Assembly (NCBI GenBank): GCA_034231615.1
Contig: CM067306.1
Coordinates: forward strand, 32,164,363-32,228,362
Length of the DNA stretch: 64,000 nucleotides
DNA from: Meghimatium bilineatum
Taxonomy: Eukaryota; Mollusca; Gastropoda; Stylommatophora; Philomycidae
Reading direction: 5' to 3'
Both the position numbers and the translations under genes were made by a program. Positions within the stretch are counted from its first letter, which is position 1; each line of letters opens with the position of its first letter. Below are positions 42,234 to 51,475 of this stretch, piece by piece. The notes beneath the pieces were generated by a model, which ran no database searches, was not told the origin of the DNA, and saw only the letters and a list, made by a program, of their open reading frames with translations.

Positions 42234-42487
42234 GAACCGGTACAGGAAAAAAGTAGTTGTTGTAGTAGTAGTAGTAAAATTGTGGTAGTAATAAAAAAAA
42301 TTCGGGTCGTGATTTCTCGACTGACACGACCTTCCTCCAATCGATCCAACTATAAATGGTGCCTGACGCATGAGTTGGAGAAGGTAAACAGCGAGAAAAG
42401 GAACTAGACACTCCACCTAATAGTTGCTGCGGCTTAGTACATGAAGAATTATCTTTATGTACGGCAGGATTCTGTAATAGAACCTAC
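42234..42487. repeat. (GTA)n-like microsatellite and unassigned sequence
   Basis: GTAGTTGTTGTAGTAGTAGT at 42254-42275, then nothing recognised. Confidence 0.6.
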
Positions 42488-42662
42488 CTATCAGCCGAAG
42501 ACGGATGTGTCGGGCCATTGGCGCAAATAAATCGGCGACACAGCGCATTTCCATTCTCTGGACTATATCCTGCTGGAAATCTAGTAGGACATTGGTCCTA
42601 GAGACATTGGTACAAGAGAATTCAGCAGGATTTGAGAATGAACTCTGAAGAAGAAGAAGAAG
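42488..42662 (+). mobile_element. SINE-A with internal duplication
   Basis: Core intact (AGCCGAAGACGGATGTGTCG). Near the 3' end ACATTGGTCCTAGAGACATTGGTAC shows a short tandem duplication of ACATTGGT. The tail GAAGAAGAAGAAGAAC runs into a TAG microsatellite. Confidence 0.85.
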
Positions 42663-42667
42663 AACTT

Positions 42668-42735
42668 ACCTTTAGTAGTAATAATAATAATAGTAGTGGT
42701 AGTAGTAATAGTAGTAGCAGTAGCAGTAGTAGTAA

Positions 42736-42771
<36 letters not shown>

Positions 42772-42778
42772 CAGTAGT
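42668..42778. repeat. (TAG)n microsatellite
   Basis: Imperfect TAG/TAA/CAG trinucleotide run directly after a SINE-A tail, perhaps grown from that tail. Confidence 0.93.
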
Positions 42779-42796
42779 CTTCCAACACGCCCTTAT

Positions 42797-43054
42797 GTTG
42801 TCATGGCCCACAAAGGGAGTAAAGAATTGCAACACTGACTACCCTCCATGCAAGTCGTAAAGTGCGACTAAGGCGGTTCTAAGGTGGAGTTGACCGTCCC
42901 ATGCAATATAGTGTCAACGTGACCCTGAAGTCGGATGTGTTAGACCGAAGAGAGCAGATATCGCAGCACAGCTGTAAATATGACACAACACATTCCGTTC
43001 TTCGGACTACATCCTGCTAATATGCTGGAGTTTGAGAACGAACGCAGAAGAAGA
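42797..43054 (+). mobile_element. SINE-B copy
   Basis: From GGCCCACAAAGGGAGTAAAG to GAACGCAGAAGAAGAAG, moderately diverged, 5' end slightly short. Confidence 0.85.
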
Positions 43055-43730
43055 AGACCCCGTATGATTACCTTGTCTATTTATAGAGTAGTGGTTATAA
43101 AATAATTGTTCAAACTTACCAATGTCCATGTCAAAATGGACAGCAGACTCCAGAACATATATAGACATGTCCACTCTTTGCTGAACTGATGATTTAAATC
43201 TGGCTCCAAGAGATAAATACCGGTAATTAATATGGATCTTGTTGTTCCATCATTTCTCTTCTTGTCTTGTTTTACCGATATTAGGGTGTGTTGTGTCTAT
43301 TTTCTGTTTGTGTGTTTCCTCACCTCTGACCTTCTACTTTTAACTCTTCCGGGTTACATCTATATGTACATCTGCTATGTGAACGTCAATAGTGTTCTTA
43401 CTCTAATTTCTTGTTGTTGTGAATGTTCTTGATTAAGAACTTTTCGTTGAAACGTCGATGTGTGTCATTATGTGTGCTTCCAGTGATTAGCAAAACTTCA
43501 TTACCCTGTTCCAATGTATTGCCTTCAAGAGATCAAACTGGAAGTGAAGCTGCGACATATCCACGAGGACCGACGTCTACGCCTGAATTAATGGAATCAG
43601 CCCACCTATCGTACAGACTAAGGTGTACCGAAAAAAAACCACAAGAAAATCCAACAGAGATGTAACATAGCACAGCCTACCAGATCTTATGGTAGATGTC
43701 TCCTCTATTAAAAAAACATTAAATAAATCC
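43055..43730. other. No gene recognised
   Basis: A trace of LINE Cys-rich end may lie at 43110-43160 (CAAAATGGACAGCAGACTCC...ACATATATAGACATGTCCAC, compare the Ingi 3' ends). Otherwise unassigned. Confidence 0.35.
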
Positions 43731-43732
43731 AA

Positions 43733-43845
43733 CATAGCATGCAACATAGCATGCAACATAGATGCAACATAGCATGCAACATAGCATGCAACATAGCATG
43801 CAACATAGCATGCAACGTAGCATGCAACATAGCATGCAAGATCTT
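43733..43845. repeat. 12-bp minisatellite, about nine copies
   Basis: CATGCAACATAG repeats almost exactly, with one shorter unit (GATGCAACATAG). Confidence 0.93.
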
Positions 43846-43884
43846 ATGACAGATGTTTCCTATTTTCAAGGAGAAATATGCTCT

Positions 43885-43908
43885 TCTTCTTCTTCTGCAT
43901 TCGCTCTC
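43885..43908 (-). mobile_element. SINE tail fragment on minus
   Basis: TTCTTCTTCTTCTGCATTCG is the 3' end of a minus-strand SINE, cut by the insertion of the next SINE-B. Confidence 0.6.
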
Positions 43909-43921
43909 ATATAACCACAAC

Positions 43922-44202
43922 CGCCCGTGTGTCGCCGGGGCCCGAAAGGGAAGCAACGAATAGCAACACTGTTTAACTTCCACGCATGTCGTAAAAGGCG
44001 ACTAAGGAGGTTATGGGATGGAGTTGGCTGTCCCATCCCATATAGGGTCAGTGACCCAAAGCCTAGCTGAAGTCGGATGTGTCAGGCCGAAAGGCGCAGA
44101 TATCGCAGCAATGCTGTAAACCATGACACAACGCATTCCGTTCTCCGGACTACATCCTGCTAATCTGCAGGAGTTTGAGAACGAACGCAGAAGAAGAAGA
44201 AG
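43922..44202 (+). mobile_element. SINE-B, full-length reference copy with TSD
   Basis: 281 bp, the same length as 57682-57962. Starts CGCCCGTGTGTCGCCGGGGC and ends AACGCAGAAGAAGAAGAAG. ATATAACCACAAC (43909-43921) and ATATAACCGCAAC (44203-44215) are a 13-bp TSD with one difference. The 5' half can form consecutive hairpins (CCCGAAAGGG; GTCGTAAAAGGCGAC; GGGATGG with CCATCCC; GGGTCAGTGACCC). No tRNA-type A/B boxes were found. Confidence 0.95.
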
Positions 44203-44225
44203 ATATAACCGCAACGAATAAATCC

Positions 44226-45955
44226 GCCGGGAAGCGTGCAGTACGTTGTACTAGTTCCACAGGTGAACTGTGTTCTTTGCACCTCGGTTGGCTCACTTTG
44301 TGGCCCGGACATCCTAGGCCCAGCACATTCGTTTTTGTCATGCCTTTAATTCGGGTAGTAGGCTTCCCTATCCTGTGACAGCCTGCCAATCAGTCGACGG
44401 GCGCGGATGTGTAATGACTTCTCCGAGACGATTGTCGTTCACAGCTTGCACGTCTATCTTGCACGAGGTGTTCCACAGTCAGTGAGCTTGCCTCATGTAA
44501 TTAGACATTCTGTGTCTGTGCCCATCGGGTACTGAAAAGCTTTTCTCATCCGCGATGCTAGTTCCGGTTTAGGAAGAACTTGACATAAGGGTTGGGCCTG
44601 TACTCTTTCACCTTCTTAGCTGAGGTGTGATGAACCACTCGTCCAAGTCTGAGTCTCACCACACGTTTGGGAGAAAGGCGTGTTCTCGAGCTGAATGACC
44701 GTGTCCCATTTGTACCTGATCCCATCGGGTGTGTGTCATGTGACGTATTCTTTCCAGAACGTTGTCTTCCCAATGAACTCTCTGAACCTCTCTCTGTCTT
44801 GAGGGACGCGGCTTGCATTTTCCAACGATGTATTCATCTTATCTTTAATGTCATCAGTCCATCGTCTTCTTGGTCTGCCCTTTCTCCTAAACCCAGGCAC
44901 TCTTCCCTCCATTATTTGTATTTTTAAACAGTTGTGTCTTTTAATATGACCAAACAGGCGTAGTTTTATTTTTATTATTTTGTTTAATAACCAACACGAT
45001 GTAATCTTCAATGTGTTTATAATATCAGAGTTTCTCTTTTTTCCTTCCATGATATTCTAAGTATCTTTCTGTAGCATTTAATCTCAAAGGCATTGATCGT
45101 CGTTGCCGCTGTTGTACTTAGGGTCCATGTTTCGCAGCCGTATGTTGGAACCGGAAAAATAAAAGTTCGTAACATTAGCAATTTCGTTTCTATTTAAACG
45201 ATGTACCCATCGGGTATAGAACCCTTTCTCTCTGCGAGCATGTTTCCGGTGTAGGAAAGCTGGACAATAGAGTTGGACCAGGGCTGCCTTCGTTGTTCCG
45301 TTTATGCCTGAGCCCACCGGGTACTGAACCTTGCTTTCAGCGAGTATGTTTCCGTTGTAGGAAAGCTCGATATTAGAGTTGGGCCATGGCTGCTTTCTTT
45401 ACCGGGCGCCCACGATTGGATCTGTGTCTCTTCCCGTAAGGACCGCCGGTAACTAGAAGCTTGGCTCGTGCTAACAGAGCTTGTAGTTCCGATTTCCTTG
45501 GTACGTTTTACCTTTATATTTGAACTTGGCGCTCTCCTGCTCTTTCATTGTACTCAGTATTTTATCGTTTCGTCTCTTGCCATGCATCTACCTTCTCGTG
45601 TCGCTTTCATAGACCACCCCTCCAATGCTCGGACCGGTCTGACCAGCGTCACTCGACAGTGCCACTGCATGTGTTTGCGCTAGTGGTGTCGGGGATACTG
45701 ACTGTCTCTTTTACAGTCAATTCTCTTTCCATCTGCTGCCTCCACATTCACGGACACGATCTCCAAAAGGTTTAGCCAGAATCAGCACGAACATCTGTAT
45801 TTCTGTTACCAGGGTGCACCACGAGAACGTACTTTTGGGATCTTCGTTATCTGCTAACCCTAGGTTCGCCGAGAGCAATGCGGTACTCTTTGCATCATAG
45901 AAGAAACACATGAACATGAACACCAAAACTGTACTATATATAACTATCATCATAC
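44226..45955 (-). mobile_element. Repeat D, copy 1 (split by a LINE-R fragment)
   Basis: Colinear with 48257-49420. Shared blocks: GTGACAGCCTGCCAATC, GCACGAGGTGTTCCACAGTC, GCCCATCGGGTACTGAA, TTCCGGTGTAGGAAAGC, AGAGTTGGGCCA, CTCTTTCCATCTGCTGCCTC and AGAGCAATGCGGTACTCTTT. It has internal tandem units of about 120-130 bp. Type unknown. Strand given as that in which its SINE-like core reads forward. Confidence 0.75.
44736..45190 (-). pseudogene. LINE-R C-terminal fragment inside repeat D
   Basis: 105 open residues, GHIKRHNCLKIQIMEGRVPG then GRPRRRWTDDIKDKM, with VPTYGCETWTLS and FEIKCYRKILRISW-like text upstream: the usual end of RTE/jockey-type ORFs. Interrupts repeat D relative to copy 2. Confidence 0.8.
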
Positions 45956-45976
45956 GGTCAATATGCTAGCAATGTC

Positions 45977-46144
45977 TTCTTCTTCTTCTTGTTCAGCGTT
46001 CATTCTCAAAGTCCCGCTGAATTTCTCTTGTAACAGGACAATGGTCCTACAAGATTTCCAGTTGAATGTAGTCCAGAGAATGGAAATGCGTTGTGTTGCC
46101 GTTTTATTTGCGACAATGGCCCAACACATCCGTCTTCGGCGGTA
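45977..46144 (-). mobile_element. SINE-A, full length, with perfect TSD
   Basis: 168 bp. TAGCAATGTC at 45967-45976 and 46145-46154 is a 10-bp TSD. The 5' end reads TACCGCCGAAGACGGATGTG on minus. Confidence 0.93.
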
Positions 46145-46154
46145 TAGCAATGTC

Positions 46155-46530
46155 AAACGTATACACTAACAATAAAAGACAAAAGAAAACTTGTTACAAC
46201 AGAAATGACTTGTCTACGTCGAATTCTCGGAGTAACAATACGAGACAGAATTGGAAATGAAAAAAAAACAAAAGACGTATAAACACGATGTCAATTCTGG
46301 ATTACATCAGAAGACAACAAATTGAGTGGTTTTCACATGCTTCTAGACTACCATCAGTGCCCCTAAAAACATTTCTGTGCAGATACGATGGATACAAAGT
46401 TAGGGGCAGACCTTACAAAAGATGGATTACAGAAATAAAAGAGTCAACAAAAGCAAACATTCTCGTATATGAAGCACACAAAAAGACCGTCTCCAGAGAA
46501 TTCTACCCCTGACGCTGCAATGTATAAAGG
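46155..46530 (+). pseudogene. LINE-R C-terminal fragment
   Basis: Reads TTEMTCLRRILGVTIRDRIGNE and RGRPYKRWITEIKESTKAN with frameshifts, the conserved post-RT region. Confidence 0.75.
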
Positions 46531-47015
46531 GTTATAAAGCGAAAAGAAAGGAAAAAAAGAAAGAGGAAAGGAAAATGATCGCAGAAGAAAGCAAGCCTCC
46601 CAGAACTGTTTACATTGGGCACAAAAAAATATCACCTCCTTTTGTGGATTGAACAATAGATAACAATAAAAGAAGACATTGAAGAGCTGCTGCTACCGTG
46701 AAATTATAGTTGTCAGATAAATAACTTGACGGCAAGTCTTACTTGCAACTTGTCGAATTGTGTCAAGTGATTATCTTGTGGGTTTGGCTTTCATCGGCTG
46801 GCCTCTTCTAGTACACTCGAATGACAGCACGGTAGAGGCGGGGGCATGTCATGACACGCATGTGTGTGCAAGCGTGTGTAAATGTCAGTAGTTTAGTCCT
46901 GCCCGATTTTTTCTCTACTGTTTGCTCAAGAGTGGTCCATTTGGAAAGTCCGTTGCGGCCGCGGTATATCAGGTTGACGATTTCTAAAGCAATTGGCGAC
47001 AGAATGTTGCATGCT
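46531..47015. other. No recognised feature
   Basis: No motif found; possibly the remaining tail of the LINE before it. Confidence 0.35.
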
Positions 47016-47375
47016 TTGTTGGCTGGTTGGTTAGTTGGATGGTTGGCTGGTATTTTATTGGTTTGCTGGCTAGTTTGTTTGGGTTTTTAGTTGACTGGTC
47101 AGTTGGTTGGTTTGCTGGATGATTGGCTAGTTAATTGGTTGGCTGGTTAGTTGTTTTTTATGCTGCATGGCTGGTTGGCTGGTTAGTTGGTTGGTATGCT
47201 GGATGGTTTGTTGGGTGGTTGGTTGATCTGTTGGCTGATTGGTTAGTTCGACGGCTGATTTGCTTGCTGATTGCTTGGTTGGTTTGCTAGTTGAATAGTG
47301 AATTGGTTGGTTGGGAAGTTAGTTGGTAGTTTAATTGGTTGGCTGGTTGACTGTCTGGTTAGTTGGTTGGTTTCT
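47016..47375. repeat. TTGG-rich simple repeat
   Basis: Degenerate (GGTTGGCTGGTTAGTT)n over about 360 bp. Confidence 0.9.
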
Positions 47376-47604
47376 GACCCAGCCGTGCTTGGTAGGATGT
47401 CCTTTGTCCCCAATGACATTGTACTGTATATGAATGTGTTATTGAGCTGTTGTTTTGTTTGCGATGAACGTTGTTTGTACTGGAACTATAATGTTCAAAA
47501 ATCTGTAGATTTTCTGCAAAGCCAGAAACAGAAAATAGCTGTCACACCAATCAGAAGGTAGGTTTGTATATATGAAATGATCCAAGCTATTGCAAGTAAC
47601 GTTT

Positions 47605-48070
47605 GCATTCTTCATCGCTCTTCAGTCAGTTATCAGGTTACAGCAATAATAGCTTCAACATAAACAGTTTGATTAACATCCTCGTCGTTCTTCAGTCAGT
47701 TATCAGGTTTTCGCGATAATAGCTTCAATATAAACAGTGTGATTAACATCCTTGTCGTTCTTCAGTCAGTTATCAGGTTTTCGCGATAATAGCTTCAATA
47801 TAAACAGTGTGATTAACATCCTTGTCGTTCTTCAGTCAGTTATCAGGTTTTCGCGATAATAGCTTCAATATAAACAGTATGATTCACTTCTTTATAGCTC
47901 TTCAGTTATCACGTTGCAGCGATAGTAGGTTACAGCTTCAATGACCGTGTGTTCACTTCTTCATTGTTATTCAGTCAGTTATCAGGTTAATATCTTTAAT
48001 GAATTGTGTGGTTTCAATTCTTCATTGTTATTCAGTCAATTATCAGGTTAATATCTATAATGAATTGTGT
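47605..48070. repeat. 70-bp minisatellite, six to seven copies
   Basis: TTCAGTCAGTTATCAGG starts at 47621, 47691, 47761 and 47831 (exact 70-bp steps), with shorter, diverged copies to 48055. The inner copies are nearly identical, so amplification is recent. Confidence 0.94.
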
Positions 48071-48256
48071 GGTTCGAATCAGGTCAGCAATGGATCCCAT
48101 TATGTTCGAACGTAATGATGGTGATGATTCCTTTTCCATGTCCATAATAAAGGAACTGGAGTTCGAAATGCATGAAGAATGTTTTCTACAGTCTCTGAGT
48201 TTGTTTGTTTGTTTTTCGTTCGCTCCATTGTAACCATCACGGATATCCGTGCGATT

Positions 48257-49420
48257 TCCGCCGGGAGCGTGATTACGTTGTGCCACCGTTATGCGCCGTG
48301 TAGGCCTAGCACATCCGATTTCGGCATGCCTTGACAATTCGGGTGGGCTACCCTTAGCCTGTGACAGCCTCTATATCTGTCTCCAGGCACGCGTAGTGAC
48401 GACTCTTCGCCCAGACAATTTTTGATTTCTCGTCTGACTCGCACGAGGTGTTCCACTGTCTATGAACTTGCCTCGTGTAATTGGACGTGCTGTGCCTGTG
48501 CCCATTGGGTACTGAACCGTTTCTCATCTGTGAGCCTGGTTCCTTAAGGGGAAGAACTCAACAGAGGAGTTGGACCCTGGCTCTTTCGCCCTCTTAGCCG
48601 AGGTGTCATTCACCGACATCGTGTACCCCTTGTCCAAGTTCGAGTCTCACACCACACGTTTGAGAGCAAGGCGTTCTCGAGGTGAGCGTCCTTGTCCCAA
48701 TAGCGCCTGAGCCCATCAGGTACTGAACCCTTTCTCTCTTCAAGTGTATTTCCGGTGTAGGAAAACCTGACAGTAGAGTTGGGCCAGGGCTAAATCGTTG
48801 TCCCTTTTGTGCCTGAGCCCATCGGGTACGGAACCCTTTCTCTTCGCTAGCATATTTCCGGTTTAGGAAGGCTCGACATTAGAGTTGGATTAGGTCTTCT
48901 TGCTTTACCAAACGCCAATGAATGGATCTGGGTCTCTGCCTGTAAGGAACACAGGTAACTAGAAGCTCGCCTCGAGCTGACGGAGCTTGTAGTTCCCCTT
49001 TCATATGGACTTTTCACTTTCTATTTGCAGTTCGCGCTGCCCTCTAGCGCTGTTCTGCCCTTTCATTGTTTCATTGTACTCGGTATGAAATCTATTTGTC
49101 TCTCGCCATGCATCTACCTTTACGTGCATTTTACATTGGCCGCCCATCCAATGTTCGGACTGGACTGACTAGCTTCACTGTATGTCGACAGTGTCGCTAT
49201 ATGTGGTCATGCTGGTGGTGTCGGAGATATTGTCTGTTTCTTGTGCAGTCAAATCTCTTTCCATCTGCTACCTCCACATTCTCGTACACGATCCCCAAAT
49301 GATTTGGCCAGAATCAGCTCGAGCTGCTGTATTTCTGTTTCCAGGGTGCACCGCGTGGAGGTGCATTTGGGATCTTGGTTATGTGCTAACCCTGGGTCCG
49401 CCTAGAGCAATGCGTTCCCT
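48257..49420 (-). mobile_element. Repeat D, copy 2 (uninterrupted)
   Basis: About 1.16 kb. Its left end (48257-48330) is a diverged SINE-A-like core on minus (GCCGAAATCGGATGTGCTAG and GGCGCATAACGGTGGCACAAC). Then come three units around GCCCATCGGGTACTGAACC...TTCCGGT...AGAGTTGG, a unique middle, and the AGAGCAATGCGTTCCCTTTG end. No long ORF. Confidence 0.75.
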
Positions 49421-49489
49421 TTGCACACCTCTGAGTTCATTTCACAATTGCAGAGGTTTGTTTTCCCAATTGTGAACGTTTTGTACATG

Positions 49490-49610
49490 TGACTTGTACA
49501 TGTACAAGTTACAAGTGTTGGTTGGTTTGTTGGATGGTACATGCACAAGTTACAAGTGTTGGTTTGTTTGTTGGATGGTACATGTACAAGTTACAAGTGT
49601 TGGTTGAGCG
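49490..49610. repeat. 50-bp repeat, three copies
   Basis: ACATGTACAAGTTACAAGTG followed by TTGGTTGGTTTGTTGGATGG, three times. Confidence 0.85.
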
Positions 49611-49619
49611 ACGCACAAG

Positions 49620-50265
49620 AGGTAGCTTCCTGCACTCAGCTAAACAGCTTCAGAAATCACTCACAGATACAGATCTACCAAACCTAAAACTACTAAACAT
49701 CTTTGACACATATTCAACTTGGGACAGTAAAGGCTTCCCAAGAATTATGGACAATATACCAAGCATTATTTCGAAAACAGAAACTACTGTACAAGTACTA
49801 AAAGAGAAAACTAAGAATCACATACAGAGAGCATACCTAAAGGATATATGGGCACATGTGTATACTGATGGATCAGCAAAAGAAGCAGTATTAGATGGAG
49901 GAGACCCGCCGAAGACGGATGTGTCGGGCCATTGGCGCAAATAAAACGGCGACACAACACATTTCCATTCTCTGGACTACATCCTGCTGGAAATATAGTA
50001 GGACCATTGTCCTGTTAGATCCAGTGGAAGTTTGAGAATGAACGAAGAAGAAGAAGAAGATGGAGGAGCAGGAATGTGTATAGTAACACCAGATGGAAAA
50101 GAAATAGAAAAATCCATACCCACAGACAAACATTTCACAAATTTCAAAACAGAAATGGAAGCCATAATAGAGGCAGCCAAAACGCTCATAAATGGCTTGC
50201 CGAGTCACAACAGACATGTAGTCTATCTATCTAACTGATGCAAAGTCAGTGTTACAGGCAACGAA
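49620..50265 (+). pseudogene. Ingi-like LINE fragment (RNase H), split by SINE-A
   Basis: SLTDTDLPNLKLLNIFDTYSTW, then WAHVYTDGSAKEAVLDGG | GAGMCIVTPDGKE, KTEMEAIIEAAKTL and RHVVYLSN. These are the first three RNase H catalytic blocks (DGS, E, then D lost after a frameshift). The frame is open up to and after the SINE. Confidence 0.88.
49904..50057 (+). mobile_element. SINE-A with TSD inside an RNase H coding fragment
   Basis: Starts ACCCGCCGAAGACGG, ends GAACGAAGAAGAAGAAG. AGATGGAGGAG at 49893-49903 and 50058-50068 is a perfect 11-bp TSD. Removing the SINE and one TSD restores the GGAG(x) glycine run of RNase H in frame. Confidence 0.95.
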
Positions 50266-50344
50266 AGATTCAAAGAACACGAGCATGTATGAACTTATGG
50301 CATGAATGAACTTATCTACCATCTGTAGATGGCCTTCGCATGAG

Positions 50345-50532
<188 letters not shown>

Positions 50533-50534
50533 GT

Positions 50535-51238
50535 GGTATTTGTTGCCGCCCTTATTTCAGTGATCTAACGCTTTCGGTGGTCTATCCATAGGTCTGTGGT
50601 CGTTGAATCTGTGTAGCATAACTTGTTGGGGAACACTGTCTGTTGGTAGCCTGCTGAGCTGATGTGTGAAAACCAATTGATCTGCTGTCTCTTAATGTAT
50701 TCTAGTATCGATGTTGCACCAGCTTTTTCCCTTATGTCATCGTTCTTTATTCTGTCTCTTAACGATATTCATAAGATTCTGAGCAAACATGCTATTTCGG
50801 TTGTCCCGAGTTTACTTTTTCCTTGCCACTGTCGTTGTCCACGTTTGACATCGGTAGCATGGTGTTGGAACAATAATCGTCTTGAACAATGTCTTTTTGG
50901 TGTTTCTTCATATTTGTTTTTAAGGATTGGTGTCATCTGTCCTAGCGCTTGATATGCTTTACTGCATCGGATATGTATTTCTTTACTACTCCTCCCTTCT
51001 ACTGTTATATTGCTTCCTATGTAAGTAAACTCCGTCACCTAGTTACATCTTTGGTTTTCAATATAAATATTGATATTTATTCCCCTTCTTCCCATGTTCT
51101 TTACTTCTGTCTTTTCTATATTTATTTTCATATTAAATGTTTTACGTGTTTGGTGTGGTCTGTCTGTTTGTATCTGTAGTTGTTTTTCTGATGTTGTTAC
51201 TATCGTCTGATCGTCTGCAAAAAAACAATTCATTTAAG
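50535..51238 (-). pseudogene. LINE RT fragment, RTE/jockey-like
   Basis: Minus strand reads MNCFFADDQTIVTTSEKQLQ (FADD catalytic box of RT), KTFNMKINIEKTEVKNM, then TEFTYIGSNITVEGRSSKEIHIRC, with frameshifts, and VFTHQLSRLPTDSVPQQVM-like text at the 3' end. Confidence 0.82.
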
Positions 51239-51475
51239 CTGTCATTTAGGTTTTTGCTTCTTATGTCTGATATATAATACTATCGCTCTGGACTATTGTA
51301 GCTTCGTTGCCACTGAATTTATTCACACACTCACACTACGCTGCCCTCTAACGTGTGCTTTTTTTCTCTTCAGATTCGATGTGTACTCATAAGATAACCG
51401 TATGTTAAGGACATTGATATTGGTCACCAATTCTTCTTCTTCTTCTTCTGCGATCAGTTTCCTATGCTCATAAGT

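Noticed and set aside
43922..43990. HDV-like self-cleaving ribozyme at the SINE-B 5' end
   Set aside because: I could not pair the 5' terminal bases into a P1 helix; the hairpins seen do not form that pseudoknot.
49489..49944. 151-residue host gene
   Set aside because: It is a minisatellite start, an Ingi-like RNase H fragment and the edge of a SINE-A read together.
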